Assembly: GCA_902388495.1 (NCBI GenBank)
Contig: CABMPP010000011.1
Span: forward strand, 39,694-103,693
Reading direction: 5' to 3'
Origin: an uncultured Bacteroides sp.
Lineage (GTDB): Bacteria > Bacteroidota > Bacteroidia > Bacteroidales > Bacteroidaceae
DNA length: 64,000 bases
In this document: in pieces, positions 47,128-57,000 of the stretch
Position numbering within the stretch: the stretch's first letter is position 1
Layout of the letters: every line of letters begins with the position of its first letter
Made by a program: the position numbers and the translations under genes
The notes under the pieces: model-generated
Seen by the model: only the letters and a program-made list of their open reading frames with translations
Databases searched by the model: none
Told to the model about the DNA's origin: nothing

Positions 47128-50100
47128 ATGCCAAAGCTCGTATTCCGCGTGGCTTCCGATTGGGAGGAAGTCGTAAAATTAAGAAATGAGATAGCCAAGT
47201 TAAAGCAGGAATTGAAAGGTATGGATAGTACGCAATCACCTGCTGCTTTCAAAACACTCAATACTCACCTTGCCGCATCCACTCAACGAATGGATGAGTT
47301 AGTAGCCGGTGCCGCTAAAGCTGGTGCGGAGATGGAGAACGGATTCAAGAGGAAAATTTTTGATGCTTCACAGTCTGTAAATGGGTTTACAGAGAAGATT
47401 ATCGCTCAAAAAAATGCTATCGGAACTCTGCAAACAACAATTCGTAAAAATAAGGAGTTGTATAAAACGATAGTGTCAAGAGGCGGTGAAGATAAAGAAT
47501 TACTAAATCATATCAGAGAGCAGGAAAAAGCTCTTGGAAAAGAGCGGGATGCGCTTTTTAAACTTACCCAACAGCAAGCTGAAGCACGGCTTTCTGTTAA
47601 GAAACTCCGCGATGAGTATTCCCTCTATAAGAATGAAGGCAAACAGGTGGTTGAGACGAATAACGGCATTGCTATTTCGTGGAAAAAGGCATTGGCTGTC
47701 ATTGGCGGGGTGAGTGTTTTGAAAGCATTAGGATCTGAACTTATTCGCGTGCGTGGTGAGTTTCAATCCATGCAGACCGCTATGGAAACGATGGTAGGCA
47801 AGGATATAGCTGGGCTGCTCATGGCGCAAGTTAAAGAACTGGCTAAAATATCTCCATTGACTATGACGGATATGGTTGGTGCCGAAAAGATGATGCTTGG
47901 ATTCAACATACAGGCAGAGGACACTATAAAGTATCTGAAAGCTTTGTCTGATATTTCAATGGGAGAATCTGGAAAGTTCAATTCGCTCACTTTGGCTTTC
48001 AGTCAAATGTCGGCTGCTGGTAAACTTATGGGGCAAGATTTCAATCAAATGATTAATGCCGGATTTAATCCGTTGCAAACCATTTCTGAAAAGACAGGTA
48101 AATCCATTGCTACGCTGAAAGATGAGATGTCAAAAGGTGCGATCTCCGCAGAAATGGTACAACAGGCATTTCTTGATGCTACTGCTGCTGGTGGGAAGTT
48201 CTATAATATGTCCGAAAACGCGTCAAAGACTATCAACGGTCAGATTTCCATGATGCAAGATGCTTTGGATAATGTCTTTAATGAACTTGGGACGAAAGGA
48301 GAGGGTGCTATCATGTCTGGCATCCAGATGACTACCTCCCTAATTGAAAACTATGAAATAGTAGGCAAAGTATTGGCAGGATTGGTCATAACTTATGGTA
48401 CGTATCGTACGGCCGTGATGCTTTCTACTATTGCGACGAACGAACATACATTGGCAGAGATTGCTTTAACGAATGTCCGTGTCTTGGCGAGGAAGGCGCA
48501 ACTGGCATTGAATGCTTCCATGCTTACCAATCCTTATGTACTGTTGGCTACTGCTGTAGTTGGATTAGGTGCTGCAATGTGGGCAATGTCTGATAGTACA
48601 ACTGCTGCCGCACGTGCCCAAAAAGAATACAATGACATTAAAGACGCTGCATCAAAAAAAGAGCAAGAGCATAAGCAGAAAATAGAGAAACTTCTTACGG
48701 CTGCACGAGATGAAAGTCTGGCTACTCTCACTCGACAAAAATCGTTAGAAGAACTTCGCAAAGAATATCCGAAAATTTTTGGACAATATGATATTGAGAA
48801 GTTAAAGTTGGAAGATATCCTAAAGTTGAAGCAGCAAATCAATGAAGAAGACTCAAAGCGTTCAGTGCAGGGGAGAAAGGATAGTTATGACACTTTGAAA
48901 GCAGAGATAGCGAAGCAACAAAGATATTTGAGCTTGATTAAAAATCCGACCTTGCAAAGAAATATGTCGGAGGAAGACAAAGAATTATTAAGAATCAATG
49001 GAGGGGACAAGTCGTATTATCGTATAAAAGAAGAACTTAAAAAAAACTCTGAGCTTTTAAAGAAGTATCAAAAAGATGTCCTCGATGATAACATTGCTGC
49101 ATATAAGGCCAATCTTAAAAACTATTCTAAAGAAAAATTAGAGGCTGAATTAAAAATGGCCCAATCTTCTGCATCAAAGCGTAATGGTTTTAATGTTGGT
49201 GGAATGATGGTTAAAGGTGGAAATTTGGAAAGTCTTATTTCCTCAATAAATGGCGCATTGGCAGAAAAGAAATCCACCTATAAGCAAGACTATGATAAAG
49301 CAAAGAAAGATTGGGAAGATGCTAAGAAAGCCTTGTCAGAGATTGAAAAGGACAAAGATAAATTTACGTCTAAACAGTATGATGATGCAAAAAAACGTAA
49401 GGAAACGGCCGAAAAAGCCTACAAAGATTTAGGTGGCATTACTAATACTTCCAAGCAAGAGAAACAGGCAGCGCAGATTCGTACCCAAAATGAAAAGATT
49501 CTTCAGATGGAATCCAAACAGGCGCTTGATCGCCGCCGCCAGCAAGAAGATTTAGAGAATCAAGTTTCTCAGTCGAAGATTAATGCGATGTCTAATGGTT
49601 ACGAAAAGGGAAAAGCACAACGGGAGCTTAACAACAAGAAGGAACTCCAAGCTTTGAAACGTCAGAAAGAAGACTATATCCGTGCTTATGTTCAAGCTCA
49701 GAAGGATCTTTTTAATGCTCAAGAGGAATTGAAGGCAAAGCAAAATAAAGGTTATGTGAAGAAAACTTTTGATGCCAGTTCTGTATCTGTCAATACGTCA
49801 TCTTTTGATACAATTATAGGAAATACCCAAAATCGTCAACTTGATGATCAAATACGCGACCAAGAATCTGCTTGGAATGAGTATCTATCTAAATATGGTA
49901 CATTCTTACAGAAACGCCAAGCTATAACTGAAGAGTATCAGATGAAGATAAATGAGGCCTCTACTGCTGGTGATGCTGCGATTTATCAAAAGCAAATGGA
50001 AGAAGCCTTATCTTCTCTTGATATGAATAAGTTGAAGCAGGAAATCAACTGGGAAATGGTATTCGGTGATTTGAGCAAAGCATCAAAGAAGAGCCTTGAT

Positions 50101-53100
50101 AAAGTAAAAAAGCAACTCAAAGAGTTCAAGGACTCTGACGAATACCAATCAATGAGTCTTGAAGATAAGAAAATCATTGATGAATCATTAAACAATATAC
50201 AAACTGCTATCATTGATAAAGGGGGATTGCTTGGTGATTTACCCAATCAATTACAGGAGCTTGCTGATGCTCAAAGGGAATTGAATAAAGCCCAAGAAGA
50301 GTATAATGAGGCTATGAAGAATGGTACAGACCAGCAGAAAGAGGCGGCTACGAAGAAGAAAAATGCTGCAGAAATCAAGCTTCAAAATGCACAAACCAAT
50401 GTACAAACGTCAGCAGATAAAACCGTTAGTAACTTGAATTCTGTAGCTGGTGCCATGCAACAACTCAGCGGTACAGATGTAAGTTTGAGTAATATAGGTA
50501 ATGCTGTGTCGAGTCTTGTAGATGTACTTGGGGAATCAAAAAGTAAAATTGGAGGTATTATCGCTGCTATTCTTTCAATACTTGACACGATAGGCGATAA
50601 AGGTATTACTGACTTCGTTACCGACCTTGTAAGTAATGTGCTTAGTAGTCTTCGGGATGCAGCAATAAAGGATATAGAAAAAACTTCATTCGGACTCCTG
50701 GATATGAGCTTTTTCAAAGGAGCGGACTATTCCGATTATGACGATATGGTCGAGGAGTATAACAATCTGAATGAGATATGGGATGAGTTAATTGACAAGA
50801 AGAAGGAGTATATTGAAATGTCCTATGGAGCAGAAGCTTATAAGGTAGGACAAGAGGCAGAGGAACTCGTACGTAAAAGTATTGAGTCATATCGTACTCT
50901 CGGATTGGAAAGATTGAACTCTGGCGCAAGTACTGGCTCTCACTCTATTGGTGTTCGTATTCGTAAAGGAATGTCATCGGAAGGATGGAATGAAGCAAAG
51001 GCTGCACTAGGCAATGCATTTGATGAAAATAAAATCGGAGATGGACGTATGACTGGCCTCTTCAATTTGTCGGTGGAGCAACTGGATAAACTAAAGTCTG
51101 AAGCACCAACATTTTGGGCGAAGCTGGATGATGATGTACAAGATTACTTGAACAAAATTATAGAAGGAGAAAAACGTGTTGAAGATATTCAGGAAGCCGT
51201 GAGAGAGCAGCTTACGGCAACTACATTTGACAATGTCTATAGCAGTTTTCTTGATACTCTGATGAATATGGATGCTTCGGCCAAAGATTTTTCAGATGAT
51301 TTCCGGGAATATATGTTCAAAGCTGTTTTATCTAATACAATTGGTGATAAGTTCCAAGAACAGCTTAAAGGCTGGTATGAGCAGTTTGCAGATGCGAATA
51401 AGGATGGTGGAATTTCTGATAGTGAAATGGCAAATCTACAAGCCAAATATGAAGCAATAACTAATGCTGCTCTTGCTGAAAGAGACGCCATAGCTGCTGC
51501 CATTGGGTATAATACTTCTTCTTCTCAAGAATTTGAATCGTTCGTCAGTCAAATGCAAAGTTCTCTTCTTTCTTTGGATGCAACTGCTAAGGATGTCTCC
51601 GACAACATCTACGATTACTTCCGGCAAGCTATGATAAATGCTCTGTATGATAAGGAATACAAGAGCAAGATGGAAGAGTTGTATAAGAACTTTGAAACTC
51701 TTTCAGCAGACGGATTATCAGAGAATGATATGGCACAACTTGGATCCCAAGTAGACCAGTACATTGAGCAGATGATGAAGGGGGTTGAGAGCGTAAACAG
51801 CCTGTTTGCCGACAAATTAAAGGATGCTGAAGATATGCAATCATTCGTTGAGAGTGTCAAGTCTGCCATGTCCAGTATTGAGGCCACAGCTGAGGATGTG
51901 ACAGACAATATCTTTGAGTACATCCGTCAGCAAATGGTTGAGAAGATGTTTGCTGATACTTTCCAGTCGCAGATCGAGGCATTCTATCAGAAAGTTCAAG
52001 CGGCCATGTCTGACGGTGATATAACCGATAGTGAACGGGATGCTCTGAGAAGCGAAGCGGAGAAACTTGCCAACGATATCGTAGCCGCTAAAGACATCTT
52101 ATCTGATACGCTTGGTATTACTTCCAATAATCTAAGAAAAGAGCTTGAAGAGGAATTCAAGTCATTCTCAGATGGCATTTTGAATTCTCTGTATGATGCA
52201 GAAGTGACATCCGAAGCGGTCGCCAAGAATATCGCTGATTCCATGAGAAGGGAGCTTATTAAAGCTATGTACGTCGAGCAGTACGAGCCACGTATTAGAG
52301 CCATTTGGGATAAATGGAAGGAATACTCGTCTGACGGTCTTGTAACTGACGAAGAACGTGCCAATATCAAGAATGATATTGACGAAATCGGTAAAGAGGT
52401 AGCCGATGCTGCTAAAGAAATCAGTGATGCTTGGACGGATTCAGGTGAAGAGGTCAAGAAGGCGTTCGATTCGTTCTCTAATAGCATAAAGTCGGTTCTT
52501 TATGACGCGGAAGCCACAGCAGAAGATGTAGCCAATAACATCTATCAGTACATGAGAAACGCTCTCGTTGATTCCATGTTTGCAGCCCAACTTCAACCAC
52601 AGATTCAAGCATGGTACGACAAGTACACTGAATTCATGAAAGATGGTGCCATCGACTCTGAGGAACGCAAGACTCTGGACGAAATGATAGCCGAGATTCA
52701 GAAGGCAGGTGTTGAGATTATCGATGCCGCCAACAGTCTATTCCCTTCGCTTGATACCGGTGCAATAAAGCGCGCAGAGGAAGCCGCTCAAGAAATGGAG
52801 AATGCAAGGAACGAAGCTGAGCAGGAATGGGAGTCCTTCTCTGATGACATGCTGAACTCATTGTATGATGTCGAAGCTAAGGCTGAGGATATTTCTGATA
52901 ACATGGGAGAATACATGCGTAAGGCTCTCATTAAAGCTATGTATGTTGAGAACTTCAAACCTCAGATGAAGAAATGGTATGATGAGTGGCAACGTGCTAT
53001 GGGCGACGGTGAACTTACCTCCGAAGAAAAACAACTCCTTGATTCCATGAAGCAGACGATGGTTGATGACATGAAGAAGGAGGTAGACGCCATTAACCAG

Positions 53101-53595
53101 ATGTTCGATTCTATGTATTCTCAGCAAGCTTCTTCTAAAGGCTTTGAAGCTATGTCTCAAGATACTGGTGAGGAACTTAATGGACGATTTACTGCTTTAC
53201 AAACAGCAGGGGAGGAGATTAAAAATCAAGCAGTTAAGCAGACCGTTTTGTTATCGTCAATAAACGACAAGATGTCATTGCTTGATCTTACAAGTCAAAA
53301 CCTTCCCCTTTTGACGGCTACGGCCTCTCCGGGGATTGCAGAACGGACAAAGGAAGTTCTTGCGAGTAGCTATCAGCCGCAAATGACGGTTATATTTCCG
53401 GATGCCAAGATTGATGCTTTGACTACCGAAGTATCTAATCTGAGAGGAATTGTAGATGAAATGAGAACGTTTCAAGTAGAGGGAAATTTGGATCGTAAGG
53501 ACATAGTGGAGAACTCTGCTATCCTTGCCAAGAATAGCCCAAAAGTGCTTGATAATACGAATGAGATTAAACGAGATATAAAAAATGCAATATAG
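47128..53595 (+). CDS. tail tape measure protein
   Basis: This 2155-residue protein sets tail length. It has an N-terminal coiled coil, a TP901-type core (about 210-400, LAFSQMSAAGKLMGQDFNQM), hydrophobic helices near 410-430 and 470-490, long coiled coils (500-1150) and a hydrophobic stretch near 1145-1160. The C-terminal part (about 1366-1995) consists of six repeats of about 100 residues with the core YDAEATAEDV..NIYQYMR and an acidic loop; the first has a full EF-hand-like loop DANKDGGISDSE. Such repeats are unusual in tape measures. Confidence 0.9.
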   Translation: MPKLVFRVASDWEEVVKLRNEIAKLKQELKGMDSTQSPAAFKTLNTHLAASTQRMDELVAGAAKAGAEMENGFKRKIFDASQSVNGFTEKIIAQKNAIGTLQTTIRKNKELYKTIVSRGGEDKELLNHIREQEKALGKERDALFKLTQQQAEARLSVKKLRDEYSLYKNEGKQVVETNNGIAISWKKALAVIGGVSVLKALGSELIRVRGEFQSMQTAMETMVGKDIAGLLMAQVKELAKISPLTMTDMVGAEKMMLGFNIQAEDTIKYLKALSDISMGESGKFNSLTLAFSQMSAAGKLMGQDFNQMINAGFNPLQTISEKTGKSIATLKDEMSKGAISAEMVQQAFLDATAAGGKFYNMSENASKTINGQISMMQDALDNVFNELGTKGEGAIMSGIQMTTSLIENYEIVGKVLAGLVITYGTYRTAVMLSTIATNEHTLAEIALTNVRVLARKAQLALNASMLTNPYVLLATAVVGLGAAMWAMSDSTTAAARAQKEYNDIKDAASKKEQEHKQKIEKLLTAARDESLATLTRQKSLEELRKEYPKIFGQYDIEKLKLEDILKLKQQINEEDSKRSVQGRKDSYDTLKAEIAKQQRYLSLIKNPTLQRNMSEEDKELLRINGGDKSYYRIKEELKKNSELLKKYQKDVLDDNIAAYKANLKNYSKEKLEAELKMAQSSASKRNGFNVGGMMVKGGNLESLISSINGALAEKKSTYKQDYDKAKKDWEDAKKALSEIEKDKDKFTSKQYDDAKKRKETAEKAYKDLGGITNTSKQEKQAAQIRTQNEKILQMESKQALDRRRQQEDLENQVSQSKINAMSNGYEKGKAQRELNNKKELQALKRQKEDYIRAYVQAQKDLFNAQEELKAKQNKGYVKKTFDASSVSVNTSSFDTIIGNTQNRQLDDQIRDQESAWNEYLSKYGTFLQKRQAITEEYQMKINEASTAGDAAIYQKQMEEALSSLDMNKLKQEINWEMVFGDLSKASKKSLDKVKKQLKEFKDSDEYQSMSLEDKKIIDESLNNIQTAIIDKGGLLGDLPNQLQELADAQRELNKAQEEYNEAMKNGTDQQKEAATKKKNAAEIKLQNAQTNVQTSADKTVSNLNSVAGAMQQLSGTDVSLSNIGNAVSSLVDVLGESKSKIGGIIAAILSILDTIGDKGITDFVTDLVSNVLSSLRDAAIKDIEKTSFGLLDMSFFKGADYSDYDDMVEEYNNLNEIWDELIDKKKEYIEMSYGAEAYKVGQEAEELVRKSIESYRTLGLERLNSGASTGSHSIGVRIRKGMSSEGWNEAKAALGNAFDENKIGDGRMTGLFNLSVEQLDKLKSEAPTFWAKLDDDVQDYLNKIIEGEKRVEDIQEAVREQLTATTFDNVYSSFLDTLMNMDASAKDFSDDFREYMFKAVLSNTIGDKFQEQLKGWYEQFADANKDGGISDSEMANLQAKYEAITNAALAERDAIAAAIGYNTSSSQEFESFVSQMQSSLLSLDATAKDVSDNIYDYFRQAMINALYDKEYKSKMEELYKNFETLSADGLSENDMAQLGSQVDQYIEQMMKGVESVNSLFADKLKDAEDMQSFVESVKSAMSSIEATAEDVTDNIFEYIRQQMVEKMFADTFQSQIEAFYQKVQAAMSDGDITDSERDALRSEAEKLANDIVAAKDILSDTLGITSNNLRKELEEEFKSFSDGILNSLYDAEVTSEAVAKNIADSMRRELIKAMYVEQYEPRIRAIWDKWKEYSSDGLVTDEERANIKNDIDEIGKEVADAAKEISDAWTDSGEEVKKAFDSFSNSIKSVLYDAEATAEDVANNIYQYMRNALVDSMFAAQLQPQIQAWYDKYTEFMKDGAIDSEERKTLDEMIAEIQKAGVEIIDAANSLFPSLDTGAIKRAEEAAQEMENARNEAEQEWESFSDDMLNSLYDVEAKAEDISDNMGEYMRKALIKAMYVENFKPQMKKWYDEWQRAMGDGELTSEEKQLLDSMKQTMVDDMKKEVDAINQMFDSMYSQQASSKGFEAMSQDTGEELNGRFTALQTAGEEIKNQAVKQTVLLSSINDKMSLLDLTSQNLPLLTATASPGIAERTKEVLASSYQPQMTVIFPDAKIDALTTEVSNLRGIVDEMRTFQVEGNLDRKDIVENSAILAKNSPKVLDNTNEIKRDIKNAI

Positions 53596-53597
53596 TT

Positions 53598-54014
53598 ATG
53601 GCAGAGCTAATAATTAATAACAAAGACGCCTTTAAAGAGTGGAGCGTTAGGATGGGAGACAATTTTCTTGATGTGTTGGGAGCACCTGTACCTATGAAGG
53701 AATTCATAGAGAATAAATCACGTTTAGAGCATGGTAAGCAAGTTATTACAGACAACCCAAAACTTGATGAACGGGAGTTTACTCTTGTGTTTACCATAGT
53801 AGGCAGTTCACAAGCTGATTTCCAAACGAAGAAAAAGGCTTTCTATGAGGAATTGTATAAGGGGGCAATTAACATCCAAGTCCCGGCAAACGGTAGTGAT
53901 ATTTACCATCTAATTTATCTTGGGAAAAGTATCTCTTTTGCGCAGAGTTTTGATCGTACATTTTGTAAAATTTCAGCAAAATTTTGCGAACCTAATCCAA
54001 GTCTAAGGACTTAA
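53598..54014 (+). CDS. distal tail-like protein
   Basis: This 138-residue protein (RMGDNFLDVLGAPVPMKEFI, FTLVFTIVGSSQADFQTKKK) lies directly after the tape measure, the usual place of the distal tail protein. Role by position and length. Confidence 0.6.
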   Translation: MAELIINNKDAFKEWSVRMGDNFLDVLGAPVPMKEFIENKSRLEHGKQVITDNPKLDEREFTLVFTIVGSSQADFQTKKKAFYEELYKGAINIQVPANGSDIYHLIYLGKSISFAQSFDRTFCKISAKFCEPNPSLRT

Positions 54015-54044
54015 TTCTTCACTATTATGTCATTGTGAAATATG

Positions 54045-54075
54045 GAAGCTCTAAATTTTAGGGCTTCTTTTTTTT
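54045..54075 (+). terminator. terminator before tail-tip gene
   Basis: GAAGCTCTAA pairs with TTAGGGCTTC (one wobble) around a 3-nt loop, followed by eight or nine T. Confidence 0.85.
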
Positions 54076-54097
54076 ATCTCCGACCTTTGAGGACGTT

Positions 54098-57000
54098 ATG
54101 ATAGATATCAAAGACATACAAGGCAATATCCGCTTCTCTATCGGCTTTAATCCCGGGGCGAAGGGGAAGTTCTCTATGAAGAAAGAGGACTATATTGTAT
54201 TGCCTTTTAACTCCAACTCTCCGATTGACTTCCAGGTCGGTGATTACGTTGACCTGCGCGGTGTGCTCGATGCTTCTATGGGCGGAAAATTGGCTAAAAT
54301 CTACGATATCGTAGACATGTCCTACCCGAAGTATAACACGTCTACTGCCGGGTATGAATACGAACTCCGTCTCGACGCTTACTATATCAAATGGAAAACA
54401 AAGATTTTCAAGTACACCCCGGAAGTCGGAGGCCAAGAAGCGTCTTGGAACCTCACCGCTTCGCTGGATGTCCAGATGGGTGTATTCCTTCGCAATCTTA
54501 AAGCTCTTGGTTATACTTACGAGGGAAAGGATTTCGAGTTTTCCATAGATAGTACTGTCGAGAACTCGGCTAAGTTGATGTCATACGACAATACCAATTT
54601 GTTGGATGCTGTGTTCAGCATGGCAGATAAATGGGGCTGTGACTGCTGGGTGACAGATCACGTAATTAATTTCGGACGCTGTGAGTTTTCGGACGCTGTG
54701 ACGATCGAACTTGGCAAGGAGGCAAAGGACATGACGCGTAGTAACAGCAAGGGTACTTATGCTACTCGTATTTATCCTTTCGGCTCAACGCGGAATATCC
54801 CTACTAACTATCGCCTGGTAGACAGCAGTATGGTGGTTGGTGGCATCGTACAGAAGCGTTTGATGCTACCGGCCGGCACGCCCTACATAGATGCTTATGA
54901 GGGGATAACCGACTTGGAAGCTATCGAAGCGGTAGTAGTCTTTGATGATATCTATCCTCACCGAGTTGGAACCATTAGCGACGTCACTTCTTACGAAAGT
55001 GAGGTAGAGAATGAGGACGGCACGAAGACAAAAGCTACCTTCTATCGATTCAAGGATAGCGGTATTAACTTCTCCAAGGACTACATACTCGAGGGAAACG
55101 AACTCAAAATTAAGTTTGAGTCTGGTAAATTGAACGGCATGGAGTTCGGGGTTATGTTCAACCCGCTTGGACTGACCGAGAAGAACGATGATGGTAGTTG
55201 GAACCCAGACGCCCAGTTGTGGGAAATCGTATTGAATGAGGACTACGGCAGGCCATTGCCTGATGAGGTGCTTCTTCCCGAAAACGGGAATACCTATGTA
55301 CTTAGTGGTTGGAATGCTGAGAAGATTGAAGAGTTGGGGCTAATCGCTTCCGCAGAGAAGGAATTGCTTGCCACCGCGAAGAAGTACCTCGCCAAACTCA
55401 GCATCGACGACGGCACCTATACAGCTACGCTCAACTCGATTTGGGTACATGAAGACCAAATCAACCATAGCTTCGATATCGGTCAGCGTATCAACCTGAT
55501 TAATCCCGCCTATTTCAAGAATGGGCGTCAATCTCGCGTTATAGGTTTTGAAATCAAACTGGATATTCCTTATGACTCCCCGCAGTACACTATCGGCGAA
55601 AGCGCTGCCTATTCGCGCATATCTGATATTGAGGGCAAGGTTGAGGAATTGACATTCAAGGGACAAACCTTCACAAGTTCGGGAGGCAGTAACATCTATG
55701 TCATCAAGACCAACGATTCGACGGCTGCGAGCAATTTCAATGTGTTTTCTGCACTGCGCACCCTTCGGATGTTCCTCCGGAAGAATGCCCCGGATGAAGC
55801 GGAAGAGATTATCACGTTTCTCAAAGGCTTGCTGATTGGCAAGAACGGTAGCGGCATCACCTTGCGGGAAGATGGCACCAGCCAGGCCGTTGTTGACCGT
55901 CTGTACGTGAAGATCAAAGCCGTATTTGACGAGTTGCAGGTAAAGAAAGCCACCCACGTGGGCGGTGAGCAGATTATCACCCATGCCGGCATGAAGTGTG
56001 TCCGCGTGGAAGAACTCGCCAGTGTCTACAGGTGCTACTTCCTTGCCGAGCAAGATGGCGAAGCGATAGCAAACGAGTTTTCTGTCGGCTCGCTGGCACA
56101 AGCCAAGGAGTGCAACATTGTCGAAGGTACAACCCTTAACGCTTCCAACCGCTACTACTGGCGTGAGGTCATGGCTGTAGGGCGTGACTATATCGACGTA
56201 TCTAAGAGCATCTGTGACGAAGGAAGCGACGTGCCGGCCGCTGGTGACGATATTATCGGTTTAGGACACCGTACAGACGTAGACCTTCAGAGTGCAATAG
56301 TGCTTTCGTCAACCAATGAGACATCCCCGTCCATCACGTTATACACCGGCATCAACGACTTCAACTTGACGAAAAAGGACATTATTTCCTTCGGCGTTAA
56401 TAAGTCAACCAGTAGCGCCTACATGCGTGTATATGGTGACGCGTATATTGGTGCTCGTGACGAAAGCTCTTACTTAAAGTATACCAAAGATGGATTGGTA
56501 ATCAAAGCTAAGAGCATCCTCACTGCCAGCGGAAAGGATGTAGAAACAGAACTGGGGAATTTTGATACAGAGCTCGGCAATATTAACACTGGCCTTGGCG
56601 ATGTTAACGCTGGTTTAGGAAATCTCAGTACAGATTTGGGTAATCTTAACACAGGTCTGAGCAATCTCAATAAGGAAGTAGGTAATCTTGGCGCTGACAT
56701 CGATGATTTGCGCAACGTGTCGGATAAACTCATGGTCATTTGGGAGGGAGACTATCTGCCTACCTTGACCAATGCCCCGGCAAGCGACTGGAAAGACGAA
56801 GAATCCAAATCCTTGCATGAGGGTGACCTTTTCTACAATACAAGCAAGAACCCGGCTGTCGGTGGCGGTCGCTGTTATCGCTGGGAGGTACTCAGTACCG
56901 GTGTGTATGCTTGGAACGAAATCACCGACAAAGACACCATTGCCGCACTGGAAGCTGCTGCGTCCAAGAAGCGTGTATTCCTAACTCAACCTACTACTGC

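Noticed and set aside
55340..56101. 253-residue minus-strand ORF in the tail-tip gene
   Set aside because: Antisense shadow in a GC-richer part of a strongly supported phage gene.
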